64,000 nucleotides of DNA, from the NCBI GenBank assembly GCA_016748015.1, contig JAAOMT010000776.1, forward strand, positions 696,879 to 760,878. Reading direction: 5' to 3'. Position 1 is the first letter of the stretch; every line of letters starts with the position of its first letter. This DNA is from Geosiphon pyriformis. Lineage: Eukaryota > Glomeromycota > Glomeromycetes > Archaeosporales > Geosiphonaceae. The notes under the pieces were generated by a model that ran no database searches, was not told the DNA's origin, and saw nothing but the letters and a program-made list of their open reading frames with translations. Below, piece by piece: positions 28,736 to 40,680 of the stretch. Both the position numbers and the translations under genes were made by a program.

Positions 28736-30020
28736 TTCTTCTTATCAATAACAGAATAACTATTTTTGATCAGCTATCCCTAATTCCATTGATTATTTAA
28801 TGCTAGAAAGGAGGAAAAAACTAATAAAGAGGGTATCAATTTAGCTGGCATTTCTAAAAAAAAAATTTCAAATAATTTGGGAAAGAATCAAAATCAGTTC
28901 TTGTTAATTAGCATCGTGTGTTAGATTTGTATTTAAATTATTAGCAGTTAAAAGTTAGAATAAAAAACAAGATCAGAATTTCTTATAATTTTGGAAAATA
29001 ATGATTGATATATTTTAGAAAAACAAAAATATAATTGATATTTTGGCAAGAGAATATATATTAAAACATATCAAATATGATTTATAAAAAACTAGAAGGC
29101 ACTTTATACATTCATTCATTTGTTTGTTGTCTCAATTTATGGCTGACTTTAATTTAGGAATCACTCTAAATTGTTATTAATTGGATTTTTAACATTGAGG
29201 GAAATTAGGTTCAAAAGTATTTAAATTTACTGCTCTTTTAGCACTAATTTAAAATTAGCAATCTGCGTTATGCTACGCTTTTTTATTAAAAGTATTTATC
29301 AAATGACTTGAGATTTCAAGTAAATGTAACTGATAACTATATCCTTTATCCTAATGTTTTGTTGTGGAAACATCTTTTAGAATTTTAATAGCATTCAATC
29401 TCTTAATAAAACTTTGTAAACATTTAAAAATTGTGTTTGTACACTTTGAATATAAATATTAACCATTTTATGAATGCTATATGTTCAATAAGCTACCAAA
29501 AAAGACTGATATAGCTCCTTAGAAATTTAAATTAAAAATCTTCAAGTCCATGTATGTTATTTAAAACATTTATGATTTTTCAATCAGTTTTCAAAGAATA
29601 TTTTTTAAAGCCAAATTCTAGTACAATTCATATTAGGTGAGCTTACTTTCCAAAATTGATGATAAAATAAAATAATTCCTCTAGTATTAATAAAATAATA
29701 TCACTTTTAATATCATTTATTTTTTGGCATATTATTTTTTTCTCACTTATTTTACTTTAAGTCTCAAAAATATTCCCCCCCCCCCTTATAGTCACATTAA
29801 GGGAAAAATGGATAAATAAACAACTAAATCACAGTGAAAAAGAAAATTTCCCGCGATATCAATGATTGATTGAATTAAATTAATTAATCAATTGTCAATC
29901 TCATTACACAATTGCTTTTAAATAAACTCTATGTTAAAATCTTACGAGATTTGAATATACCTGTTGGAGATACTTCGAACTCATACCAAAATCATTATTT
30001 ACGAGGTTTTAGTTGTAAGA
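28736..30020. other. AT-rich intergenic stretch
   Basis: No gene supported. It contains an 11-base poly-C tract at 29,775-29,785, unusual in such AT-rich DNA. Confidence 0.5.
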
Positions 30021-31350
30021 ATGCACCAAAAGTCAGCACTTTATATTAAAAGACGGTTAGGAAGTCGTATATTTCAGCTATACTTTATCGCTTTTCTTTT
30101 TGTATTAAAGTTTGTCTGGGTAATAATACCATGGAAATTCTCCCAACATTCTGGCAATCTTAAAGCATCGGCTCATTCAAGGCTTGTTCTAGCAGGAAAC
30201 GATGCCCATGAGAATCTTATAACTCAACAAGTGAAGGTTTTACCACGGCCTAATTTAAAAATTAAAGAAAATTTTTTTGCCGGAAAAAATAACATCACAG
30301 AGATCAACAGACATTTTTACTCAAAGAAATACAAAACACCTTTTTTCAAAAAAAAAATCTATTAATACACTAAAATTGCTGCGGGTTCTTATAGTCTTAG
30401 TAAAGTGCAAGCTATTGGGCCAGAAATTTATGGTATTTTTATTTGAAATTAGCAGGTGTGATTTTCAAAATAATTTTGTCGTGACAGAATGGTTTTGACT
30501 CTGTTGCAGCGGGGTTTTATACTATCGGTGACACAATATTCATCGCTGTAAAAAGGAAAATCATTAGGAAATGAGGAATACTGGAGAAATAGGGAAAATA
30601 TCTTGGTTCCTTATCGAATGGATGGAAGAAAAATTGACTATGAGTTTCAGAGACGTTTTGAGATTATAAAACCAAAATTTCAAGATTTTATAATTCTCAA
30701 CTTCAAAGTGAAGCTCTCCAACATGTTATCGCAGTTGGACATAATTTGGGTGGTGGTAAGAAGCTTATAGAATTTTCTAAAATTAAATTACGTTTAATTT
30801 AAATACTAAATCGCTTTACTTTGACCATTTCAGTACATGTTTTGCTTGGAATGCTAGAATTAATAGCGCTCAACCTTAAACAAAACATAAACGTTTATAC
30901 TTTTGGAAAACCTCGCGTTGGCAATCGTCAATTTACACATTATGTGAATTCACTTACCAGTAAGATGCGTATTCATCGGATCACTAATATGGATGATTAT
31001 GTTCCAAGGCTACCACCGAGTGTTTCGTTTTACACCCACACTATGTTGGAATATTGGATTGAGGCAGATGATTGTTTGTGTTTTACAGGAAACTTATTTT
31101 TGTGTGCAGGACCAGTATCAGGGCGAGATCATTTTATCGAAGAGAGCCAGGTAAATATTTCTAAAGTTCCTTCTTAAATTTTTAAAAATTATTAATTTTA
31201 AATATATTCATCTTTATTTTTATTTTTTTATAGCCATGTAACAACCAATACTCAACCAATACTCAACCAATAATTATGCTGTGCATAGTGGTCCTTACTT
31301 TCGTTGGAAGATGCAATGTCCACCTGGAGGCTTTCTATGGCTGCCTCTCT
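30021..31350 (+). pseudogene. Class 3 lipase-like gene, nucleophile Ser replaced by Asn (copy 2)
   Basis: The likely start is the ATG at 30,021, leading into a hydrophobic signal-anchor-like stretch (YFIAFLFVLKFVWVIIP). After several frame changes (one near 30,690) the elbow reads GHNLGG with Asn at 30,743-30,745 where the catalytic Ser is expected; AGT to AAT is one transition. A 78-bp intron (30,756-30,833) follows. The next exon is intact for 118 codons and carries YTFGKPRVGN, HRITNMDDYVPRLPP with the expected Asp (30,992-30,997), and FYTHTMLEYWI with a His in the expected place. It ends at a GTAAAT donor after EESQ. The last exon (from about 31,234) contains a 12-bp tandem duplication and a frame change before HSGPYFRWKMQC, a typical family C-terminus. 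The fold and Asp/His are kept while the nucleophile and N-terminal frame are lost: a pseudogene, or a once non-catalytic homologue. Confidence 0.72.
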
Positions 31351-34300
31351 AAGACGGAATTATTATACAGTGGGTGACGAAAAATTTAACATTCAAAGAT
31401 AATCAATTCGCAATGTTGCGACATTGGATTTACTAAATTGATCCACCTAGTTTTTGGCAAAGAATCATATTGTTCAAACATATATTATTCAAATTAGCTT
31501 GCTACATCCTTGATTGACCACATTCGTTTTAAATATAAATTGTTTACAAAGCCACAAATTGGATTACTTGGGCTTTTACATCTATTTGGGAAGTATAAAA
31601 AAATAAAGAAGCTTCATATGTGGTAAATTTTGCGAGTTGTTGGCTAAGTTTTTTTTACACACAGACTAATTACAAAAATATTTTACAATCATCAAATCTT
31701 GAAAGATTAAAGAACAATTATTTTATTTTTCCTTTTTTCTTGAATTATAATTCATAGAGTTAAGTTAAAAGCATTAATTGAGACATAAGATTATAAAAAC
31801 TGTATTATTTTTTTATTAACATTTGGAGACTATTTTTCAACTTTCAAATTTTCTTGAAAAAAAATTAATAACTGTCATTTTGAGACTGATTATATTAATT
31901 AAATTATCTATATATTCAATTTCTCTTTTTTTTATATTGTTTTTAATTATCTTACTTTTAACTATTTATTATCATGTGATTTTGACTTATAATATTACAA
32001 TACATGTATATAGTATTTTTTTAAAAAGATACTGTACATTAATTGCTTTTTTTTTAATATATAAATAAATTATTAATTATTTAATACTGTTTTTAAAAAT
32101 ATTTATTTCAATTTTTGTTTAATTATTAAAAATGTTGCATAAACATGAAAATATCGTTTTTTTAATTAGCTAATAAAAATATTTATCACATATAATGATA
32201 AGCATAAAAAACAAGTTTTTTTTTAACATAAACATTAAATATAATAATAAACTTTGAATATCAATTATAAAATTTTAAACAAACAAAATTTTAAGAATTG
32301 AAATAATGAAAAAATTTTAACAGCTTAAACAAAATTTATTTATAAACGTAAATATAAAAAGTTAACAATTTTTGTCAATAACTTAAATTAATAATAAGAT
32401 AATATTTATCTTAAAATTAAAAAAGCCTATTTCGATAAAATATAAACCAATAAATATAAAATAAGATAAATAAATTAATAAATAGATTGAATCAGATTAA
32501 AGATAAAAAGTCTCAAAAGCATTTTTGAAGGGGTTACAGTTTTTTAGAATATTATATACTAAAATAATCTCATCTATTGTTAAAATTTATATTCCAAAAA
32601 TAATCTTTCAAATCTCGGAGTAAATTAATTTAGTGTGCTAGATTTTATAAGAATAGAAATCTTTTTTAGGCATAATATTTCTAAAGAATCTGCTTGTTAA
32701 TTAAAAGATATTCAAAAGAGATAATAACAGCATAAGCTTGAGTTTTAAAAATATTAGATTTCTTAACCCTTTGTTCAGCAAGATAAACTTAGTTTGAATA
32801 TTTTTAAAATGAATTTAATTCTAAAATAATAAGTTAAATATATTTTTTCATTAGAAAATAATCAATAAATGTTAAATTTTTACATTAGATACAAATTATA
32901 ATTAAATTCAATATGTGAAGATAAAAATTAAGAAACGGCAATAGGTATTAAATAAAATAAAAATTTGTAAATGTGAAGAGTAGCAATAATAGTTAATTTT
33001 TTAACAAGTTTGTTGATTTAATTTAAATTCTATTTATTAAATTTCACTGTCTAAAAGAAGATATATATTTGCATAAGAATAAAAAGTTTAATAAAATTAT
33101 TATGTTCAACTATTAATGTCTTTTATAATTAGAAAATGAAATGATGAACAGTAAACTTCATTCTTTACTTGTAAGAATGTTATTTAACCATAATTGATTA
33201 ATTAATAAATGAGTCTGTAGTTTTTAATATCCAGCTTTATCAAGCATAAAGGCACCAAAAAAATATTTTTTTTTAATATTTCAATCCAAATGACAGTTAA
33301 TAATTATTAATTGATTTTTTTCGACAATTATGTCATAAGTAAGAATTATAAATATAAATCAAAGTTTTGTGATATTTTTTTGAACAGTTAAAATTGTTAA
33401 ATAATTTACATATTAATAAATATGACATTATTCTATTTATTTATGAATATACATACAGATATAATTATAATAAATAGCTTTTCTATGTTTCTATTATGTT
33501 ACTATCTAATATTGTTCATTTTTAAAAAATTTTAAAATTAAAAATAAGAATAATAAAATAATTTTCTGTTATTTTCTTGATTTTTACTGTAAATAGTTTA
33601 ATTTTTTTTTAATATAATCTTAAATTAATATTTTTTGTAATTTATTCTTAAAAGATTATGTGATAGTTAATAAATTATATCATGTTTATAATGCTAAAAA
33701 TTCAAATAAAGTTTCTAGTTTACCATTTAAATTTATACAAAATTGTTATTTTTAATTTAAAATTATAATGCAATAAAATAAGAATTTTTTGTTTTTTGTT
33801 TTAATAAAGTGAGGTCCTTCTATTATTTACTTTAGCTATAAACAGCAACTATAAATATTAATTGTGTGTTTTTAATACATGACTAGCCACTCAGACTTTT
33901 GTTAAAGCTAATCACATTTATATTACTATTATTACTTATTATCTTAATCTAAACAAATAATCTATGTGTGAAAATATACAATTTTTAAAAAATTATAAAT
34001 CACTTATTTTGATAAATAAATTATAATAAAAAATAATTTCTAGTCAAAAATAAGCTAAATTCAAAATCAAACAGTTTGTATAACTTATAAACTTATAATA
34101 TATAATATATATAACAATATATAATATTGTATTGTAATATAAAAGATAGAAGTTGATAAATAAGCTAATTTCTCTAAATTTTTTATTAAAATTAGACTTT
34201 TTTAATAAACAGTTTTTGAAACCAAAAGTTTTATTAAATTATAATTTATTTTAGTAATAATACTAATAAAAATTTAGCTCAGATATTATATATGTATTTT

Positions 34301-34579
34301 AATAAAGAAACTAAAATTTTGGCTGTTAAGATATTTCATTTTTTTAGAAAGAGACTTTGATATTTAATTATAACAAGTTGCAAAATTACTTTAGAGTAAT
34401 CTTTTAGACAAAATATTTGAAAAACTAAAAAAAATAGAAAGTTTAAAGACTCAATTAATCAATTAATAAAATACTAATTAACATTTTACTTTAGTTTCAA
34501 ATAAGTGTTAAATCATATATTAATCACATAAATACTAATATGTGGAAAAAAATCTTAGAGTAGATTAAATTAATTATAT
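31351..34579. other. Extremely AT-rich stretch, unreadable fossil DNA
   Basis: From about 31,800 on, base composition becomes extreme and CpG is nearly absent. The 81-codon hydrophobic frame at 31,823-32,068 is what AT-rich DNA gives by chance (Phe, Ile, Leu). No feature supported. Confidence 0.5.
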
Positions 34580-35851
34580 TTACTAATATTACTGCAACAA
34601 TATTTTCAAGCTTTATTCAATAATTTTAGAAATCTATTTGACAATCAAAAGTTCTCTGATGTTAAAATTATAGTTGACAAAGTGCTTAATATTAAAACTT
34701 TTTATGCATATTTGCAAATTTTAATAACATAATTACTATATTTTATTGTAGTTTTTTTTGGAAATTAAATTAAAAAAGAAAAAGTACTATTATCTTTATT
34801 AAATTTAATATTTTACCAAATATTTTTAAGATAATTCTTAAGTATAGAATTTTTTTATTTCAAATATTTTGGATAATATTAATTTAAATGTTTTATTTTC
34901 TTGCAAAGATATAATTATAATAACATAATTTTTTTAGATAAACATAAAATATTTATTATTTTAGAATTGCTTATCACAATTAACAAGCTTATTCTAGAAA
35001 ATTTTATTAATATTTTTAAAGACTATTTAATTGAACACCATTCAAAAAAGCTAAAAATATTTTGCTACTTTGCATAAAACTTTATTTATGTATAATCTTT
35101 TCAAAAAGTTACAAAAATACTGTATCAAAATAGCTGCTGTTAATTTAGCTATAGTTTTTAACTTTCAAGATTTTACTATGCTTAGCAAAAATCATTTTTG
35201 CTTAATTTGAAACCTAAATAAATTAAATATACAAAAATTTGAAATATAGAAAAGATTATGAAATAAAATGTTAATTTGGATTCAAATATTTAAGTAAATA
35301 AAAATTTTGACTTGACAGATAACAATTTTAATGCTTTTAAAAAAGTTATTGAAAATTTTAATCTTTAATTTAGTTTTTTAAGATATTTTCAGTTAACTTT
35401 TATTACAAAGTAAAATTATTTGCAAGAATTTTGTTTGAAACTTTATATAAAGATCAACTTGGAAATAATTTTAAATTGTTATTTTGTAGTAGTTAAAATG
35501 GATTTATTTTAACTAAATTTCATTTAATTTATAATAATAAAGAAGTAACAATAAGCATAATTAAAGTAAAAAAACTGGTCAGTTAATTGGCAGCTATAAT
35601 TTACAATTATGGCACTCTGAAAATAGTTGGTTAAAAAAAAAGGAAGTTTTATTTTTTTTTTAAAAAATGACAATACTAATAATGTTAAACTTGGCAAATT
35701 TGTTAATAGATTTGGATTTTATGATAATATAAATTTTGGTTCTTATTTTGTATTTTATGGTATTAAATTGCATAACAATAATTTTAAAAGTGAATTTTGT
35801 CAAAAGACAACAAATTATAAGTATGCTATAATGTCTGAGTTAGAAAATTAA
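34580..35851 (+). pseudogene. Decayed BTB-TLDc (BTB/POZ plus TLDc) gene
   Basis: BTB-TLDc proteins are probable Cullin-3 adaptors, and the family is strongly expanded in Rhizophagus. Plus-strand frames recover the family's order of blocks. The BTB strand region is FDNQKFSDVKIIV (about 34,635), followed by FIKFNILPNIFKIILKY (about 34,795). A BACK-like helical region comes next, with LITINKLILENF, FATLHKTLFMYNLFKKLQKYC (about 35,060) and LNIQKFEI followed by a stop at the expected Trp. The TLDc domain (about 35,488-35,851) has NGFILTKFHLIYNN, VKKTGQLIGSYN, LWHSENSW and GSFIFFLKN. Stops are spread throughout. Where the original residue can be guessed (Trp or Gln), the stop fits a G:C-to-A:T change. 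The final TLDc part is still open for 74 codons. Clearly a fossil; the identification rests on block order. Confidence 0.75.
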
Positions 35852-37182
35852 TAAGTTAAATTTTTTTTTAAAGAATATAAAGTTTTTCAAATTATAAAAA
35901 GATAAAATTTGCTTTTATTTAATAAAATTATACATTTTTTGAAAGTTTTACTATCTATTTTAAGAATATTCTATTATTTTAAGCTTTAAAATAAATTAAA
36001 AAAATAATATTTTATTTAATAATAATATTTTTATTTCTAACTATTTAATTTTTTGGTTTTTATTGAATTTAATTTTAATTTTTTAAATATTTATAATTAA
36101 AAATTAAAAACAATTTTATTTTTAAAAGTAAAAATATTTTAATGCAAATATATTGTTTATAAACAAATTAAAGCTTCAAAATCCCAAAAAATTCAAGTAA
36201 AGTTCAATTTAATATTGTTATTTAAGAAAGTTTTATTAAAAATTTATAAATATATATATTGTTTATACAAACTTTGTATTTTATTTAGAAAAAATATGAT
36301 AAACTTTCAAAAATATAGTTTTTATAGACTTTATTTTATGACAATTATATGAATAATTATTCCAAAATTTTCATAATTCTTATTTTTTAAGTGTTTAGTA
36401 ATTTTTTTTAAAAAAAAATATTAATAAAAAAATATAAAATTTATTGGCTTTTAAATTTACAAAGATAATTAAAATTTTGGTTTTAAAAAATACTTTTATG
36501 TTTATTACACTAAAATAATAAAATTTTATATAATTACTAATTATTCAGCAAATAATTACTCTAAAATTCAAACATGTATTATAAAATTATTTATAATTTT
36601 CTTAAAAGCAATAAAAAAAACTAAAAGAAGTTACATATAAATTTAGATAGTTAACTTTTTAATTTGCCAAAATTTATTTGTTTTAAACTAAATAAATAAT
36701 ACAAAATTATTATATTTGTAAAAAATTTATCTTCAAAGTTCAGTTTTTTGAAATTTTATAATCTGTTAACTTATAAGAAAACTTTTATTTATAGCTTATT
36801 ACTATTGTAACAAATTAAAAAACCAGATTTATCTTATTTTATATACTAAAAGTTTTTTTCAAAATATAATTTTATATAATAAATTTTATTTTACTTTAAT
36901 TTTAAGTTATAGAACAAAAATAAACCATTACATAAAAAAAACATTTTATTTTTTCTTTACATACTATTTTATATTTTAGTAATAGTAAAATTAATTTTTT
37001 TAAACAGCAAAAATTTGATCTAATTGTTTAATTTAAAAATCTAAATATTAATAATGTTTTTAAACCAATAGAATCTAACATATTTTTGAATTAAAAGGTA
37101 AATAAAAAATTTAATATGATTAATAATTTTGATTTATTATAATATTAACAGTTAATAATAATAAAAAATTTTAAATATTAAT

Positions 37183-37430
37183 TTAATACAAGATTAAATA
37201 GCTAATAATATATTTTAAATCAAAGCTAAATCTCTAATTACATATTTTCAAATTAAAATTAAGTTAATAATAATAAATTTTTAACTTAAGACTAAATTAA
37301 TAGTAATATATTATTAACTTAAGATTAAATTGCTGTTAATTTATTATTAACTGAAAACAAATTATTAACAATATATTATTAATGTAAAATAATATTTTCA
37401 ACAATCTATTATTAATACAAGCCAATATTA
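37183..37430. repeat. Degenerate 33-bp tandem repeat, about eight copies
   Basis: Units of 32-34 bp aligned by eye share a core close to TTAAGATTAAATT followed by TAATATATTAT. Copies at about 37,285 and 37,318 are nearly identical and the outer copies more diverged. Confidence 0.7.
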
Positions 37431-40349
37431 CTAGTGTAATTAAAATACTAAATTATTTTTCTAATTAGAAATTAAATCAATTTTTAATTTAAATTATTAA
37501 TAAAAAAGTTTTAAAAGTTTTAACTCTTTATTTATTACTTTTTTAAAAAATAAAACTTTTAACAATTAATTAAACTCATTCAAAATAGCAAAAACTTCTA
37601 CTAATAAGTTTTTTCAAAAAATTGGATTTGTTAAAAATAAGTCTTAATTAAAAGAAAATTTATTAAGAACTAAATTAAATAAACTTAAAATTTTAATTCT
37701 ACTCAAATTTTTAAAGTCTTATTACCAAAAATGGAAACAATAATAATTCTAAAAAAATTTTTAAAGCTCAATTTAATAATATTTTATTAATAATTTCTGA
37801 ATATACAAATATATTACCAAATTAATAATTTAAATAATCTATATATTTATATTTGTTTAAGATTTGTTTATGTCAATTTAAAAGCTTATAATAATATTTT
37901 TAATTTAAAAATCTTTATAATAAAAAACTAGTCAATAAAAAATTATTAAAGTCTTATAAATATAACTGTTAAATTTATGCTAAATAATATATTACATACT
38001 TTTACTAAATTAAAAATATATTTTATGGATAGTTATATCTACTATAAAACTATATTTTATGATATTTTTAATTAAATATAATTAATAATTTTAAAACTGT
38101 TCAATTTTTATTTCTGTTTAATAAACTATTTTTTTATTTTCCAAAAATAGAAAAAAATAGAAAAAGTAAAAAATTTAATTATTTAATAATATTCAAGTTA
38201 CATTTAATTATACAGATTTTACTTTATAAAATTTTTTTATTTGTATTAAATTTTAATTAAAAAATATAAATTATATATTTAAAGTAATAATTCAATAAAA
38301 AATATATTTCAATTTAATAGTAAAAATAGAAAGTTAAATATTGAACAAAATTTTGTGCAATATATAAATATAACAATAATTTTACTAGATAAATATATTA
38401 TATATATGTTATAATTTTTTAAACTATTTTATATTCACAAAAATTTTTTTGTTTTTCATTGTTTTGTAAATTTGTTTTTACTGTTTTTTTTGAATATAGT
38501 AAAACTTGCAGACAAATATTTAATTTTTTTTTATATCAAGCTAATTTTTTATGTCTAATATAAAATTTTGAATTAATTACATAGTTTTTAAAACACATAA
38601 CTAAATAAAAAAACTTTAATTTAAATTATAATTAAAAATAATACCAAAAAAAATACAAATTTTAAAGACCTGAACAATTACAATAAGTTTTAAAAACACA
38701 AAAAATGATTTAATATTCTTTAAAATTTGATACAAATTACTTATAAAAATACATATAATATATCTGTTAAGATTATTTAAGTACATAAACATTAAAACAA
38801 ATTCTAAAAAAATTATTAAGTTTTATTACTTAATTTTATGAATATAGTTAATTGTTTCAAGTTTTTTACAATTTTATTATGCTATTAAACTTTTTTAACA
38901 AGTTTAATAAACATATTTTATAATATTTTAAAAAACTTAAAGCCACTTTTAAGTCATTTGGTTTTTGCTTTTTAATTAAATTATTAAGTTGTTTTGTATT
39001 ACTTATTAATATCTATATTTTTCAAATCTTTAAAAGTTTTGTCTATAATTGGTTTTTATATATTAATATTATACCAATTTTTATAATAATTTGTTGTCAA
39101 TTTATTTGGTTTTTTTTTATACAAATATATATTACCTAATTATTTTATATTTAATGTAAAAACAAATTATCTTATCAATTATTATTAATACAAATAGTAA
39201 ACTAAATAAATAATAGTATTAATAAAAAAGTTTTTGTAAATATCATAATTAATATCTCTTTTTTTTGAAAATTAAACCATAATTTTTCGAATTTTGTTAA
39301 TATTAATCTACAAAAAAAATAAAAATATTAAATAATAACATAGCAAAAAAGTAATTAATTATATTTTTTTTAATATATTAATACAAGTATAATATCAAAA
39401 TTAAATTTTAAATCTTTTTTGAGATTTGTAAATTTTATTTTTTTTATTTTTTTATCAATAAAATATGAACTAAAACAGTTTTATAAATTATTATTCAAAT
39501 AAGTATTGAAAATCAAACTTATACAACATATTTTCTATATATTTTTTTGATTTTAACTTTTATTTTAAGTTTTTTTATTATTAAATATGTTTTCTATATT
39601 TTTGTCTCGAAATTTTGCTTAATTTTATTGTTTTTATAATCACATTTTTGTGTATTTGGTTTTTATTTTTATATTCTTATTGTTTTTGTTTTTATTATCT
39701 TTATTGTTTTTATTATTATAATTTTTATTGTTTTTATTCTTTTTTGCATTTTTTTTTAAATTTTTTGCTAATTAGTATTTGTTATCTAATAAACTAATCA
39801 ATTTTTGTATAATAAAACATGTTATTTTTTTTATTAAAATTATACAAACAATAAAATTTTATATTATTAACAAATATATATTAACAGCTGCTTTAACTAC
39901 TTTTTTATTTTGTTTTTTTTTACTTTATTTTAACTTTTAAAACACACAATATGTATTAAATACCAATTAAAACTTTGGTAAAAGTTATATAATTGCTAAA
40001 TAGATTAGTAAAATATTGTATATTCTATTTTAATATGTCTGTTTTTTCAAGTAATTAATGGTATATTATTTTTTATATAAAAATCATGTTAAAAATTTTT
40101 ATATTATGATTTTTTTTTTAATTTTTAAAAAACAAAAATAAACAAAAAAAATTTGTTATCTAATAATAATTACTATTATTATTATTATTATTATTAATAT
40201 TATTATAATTATTACTATAACAAAAATAATAATAATATATAATAATAATTTTAAGAGTTTTATTTCTAAAACTAAAAGAAATTAGTATTTACTTTATAAT
40301 TAATTAATTTTAATTTAGTATTTAAAACAATATTTAATTTATATTATTT

Positions 40350-40680
40350 TTACTTATAATATTATATTCAAACAAAATTATAAAAAACACTTAATTATTG
40401 GTTATAATAATAGACTATTAACTTAAATAATAGTTTTTTATGCTGATTTCAATATTAAAATACTTAATTACTAATTACAAATAATACTTTAATATTTTTT
40501 TCTATTTTAATAAATATTTTAATAGTTATAATATTAAAACACTTAGTTATTAGTTGCAATAATAAGCTATTGACTTAGATAATAGGTTTTTATACCAATA
40601 ATTATAATATTAAAGCACTTAATTACTGGTTATAAATAATACTTTAATATATATTTTTTTTGTCTTAATAATTATTTTAA
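40350..40680. repeat. Dimeric tandem repeat, period about 152-155 bp
   Basis: The segment ACTTA(A/G)TTA recurs at about 40,388, 40,461, 40,540 and 40,616. The first and third blocks share AATAGACTATT/AATAAGCTATT-type sequence. The second and fourth share AATAATACTTTAATAT. The array is therefore built of two alternating half-units of about 73-79 bp. Confidence 0.7.

Noticed and set aside
29775-29785. Eleven-base poly-C tract as a regulatory element
   Set aside because: Unusual in AT-rich DNA but without surrounding structure; it may be a sequencing or slippage feature.
39615-39797. Phe/Tyr/Cys-rich frame
   Set aside because: Composition artefact of TTT-rich DNA; no helix pattern or family resemblance.
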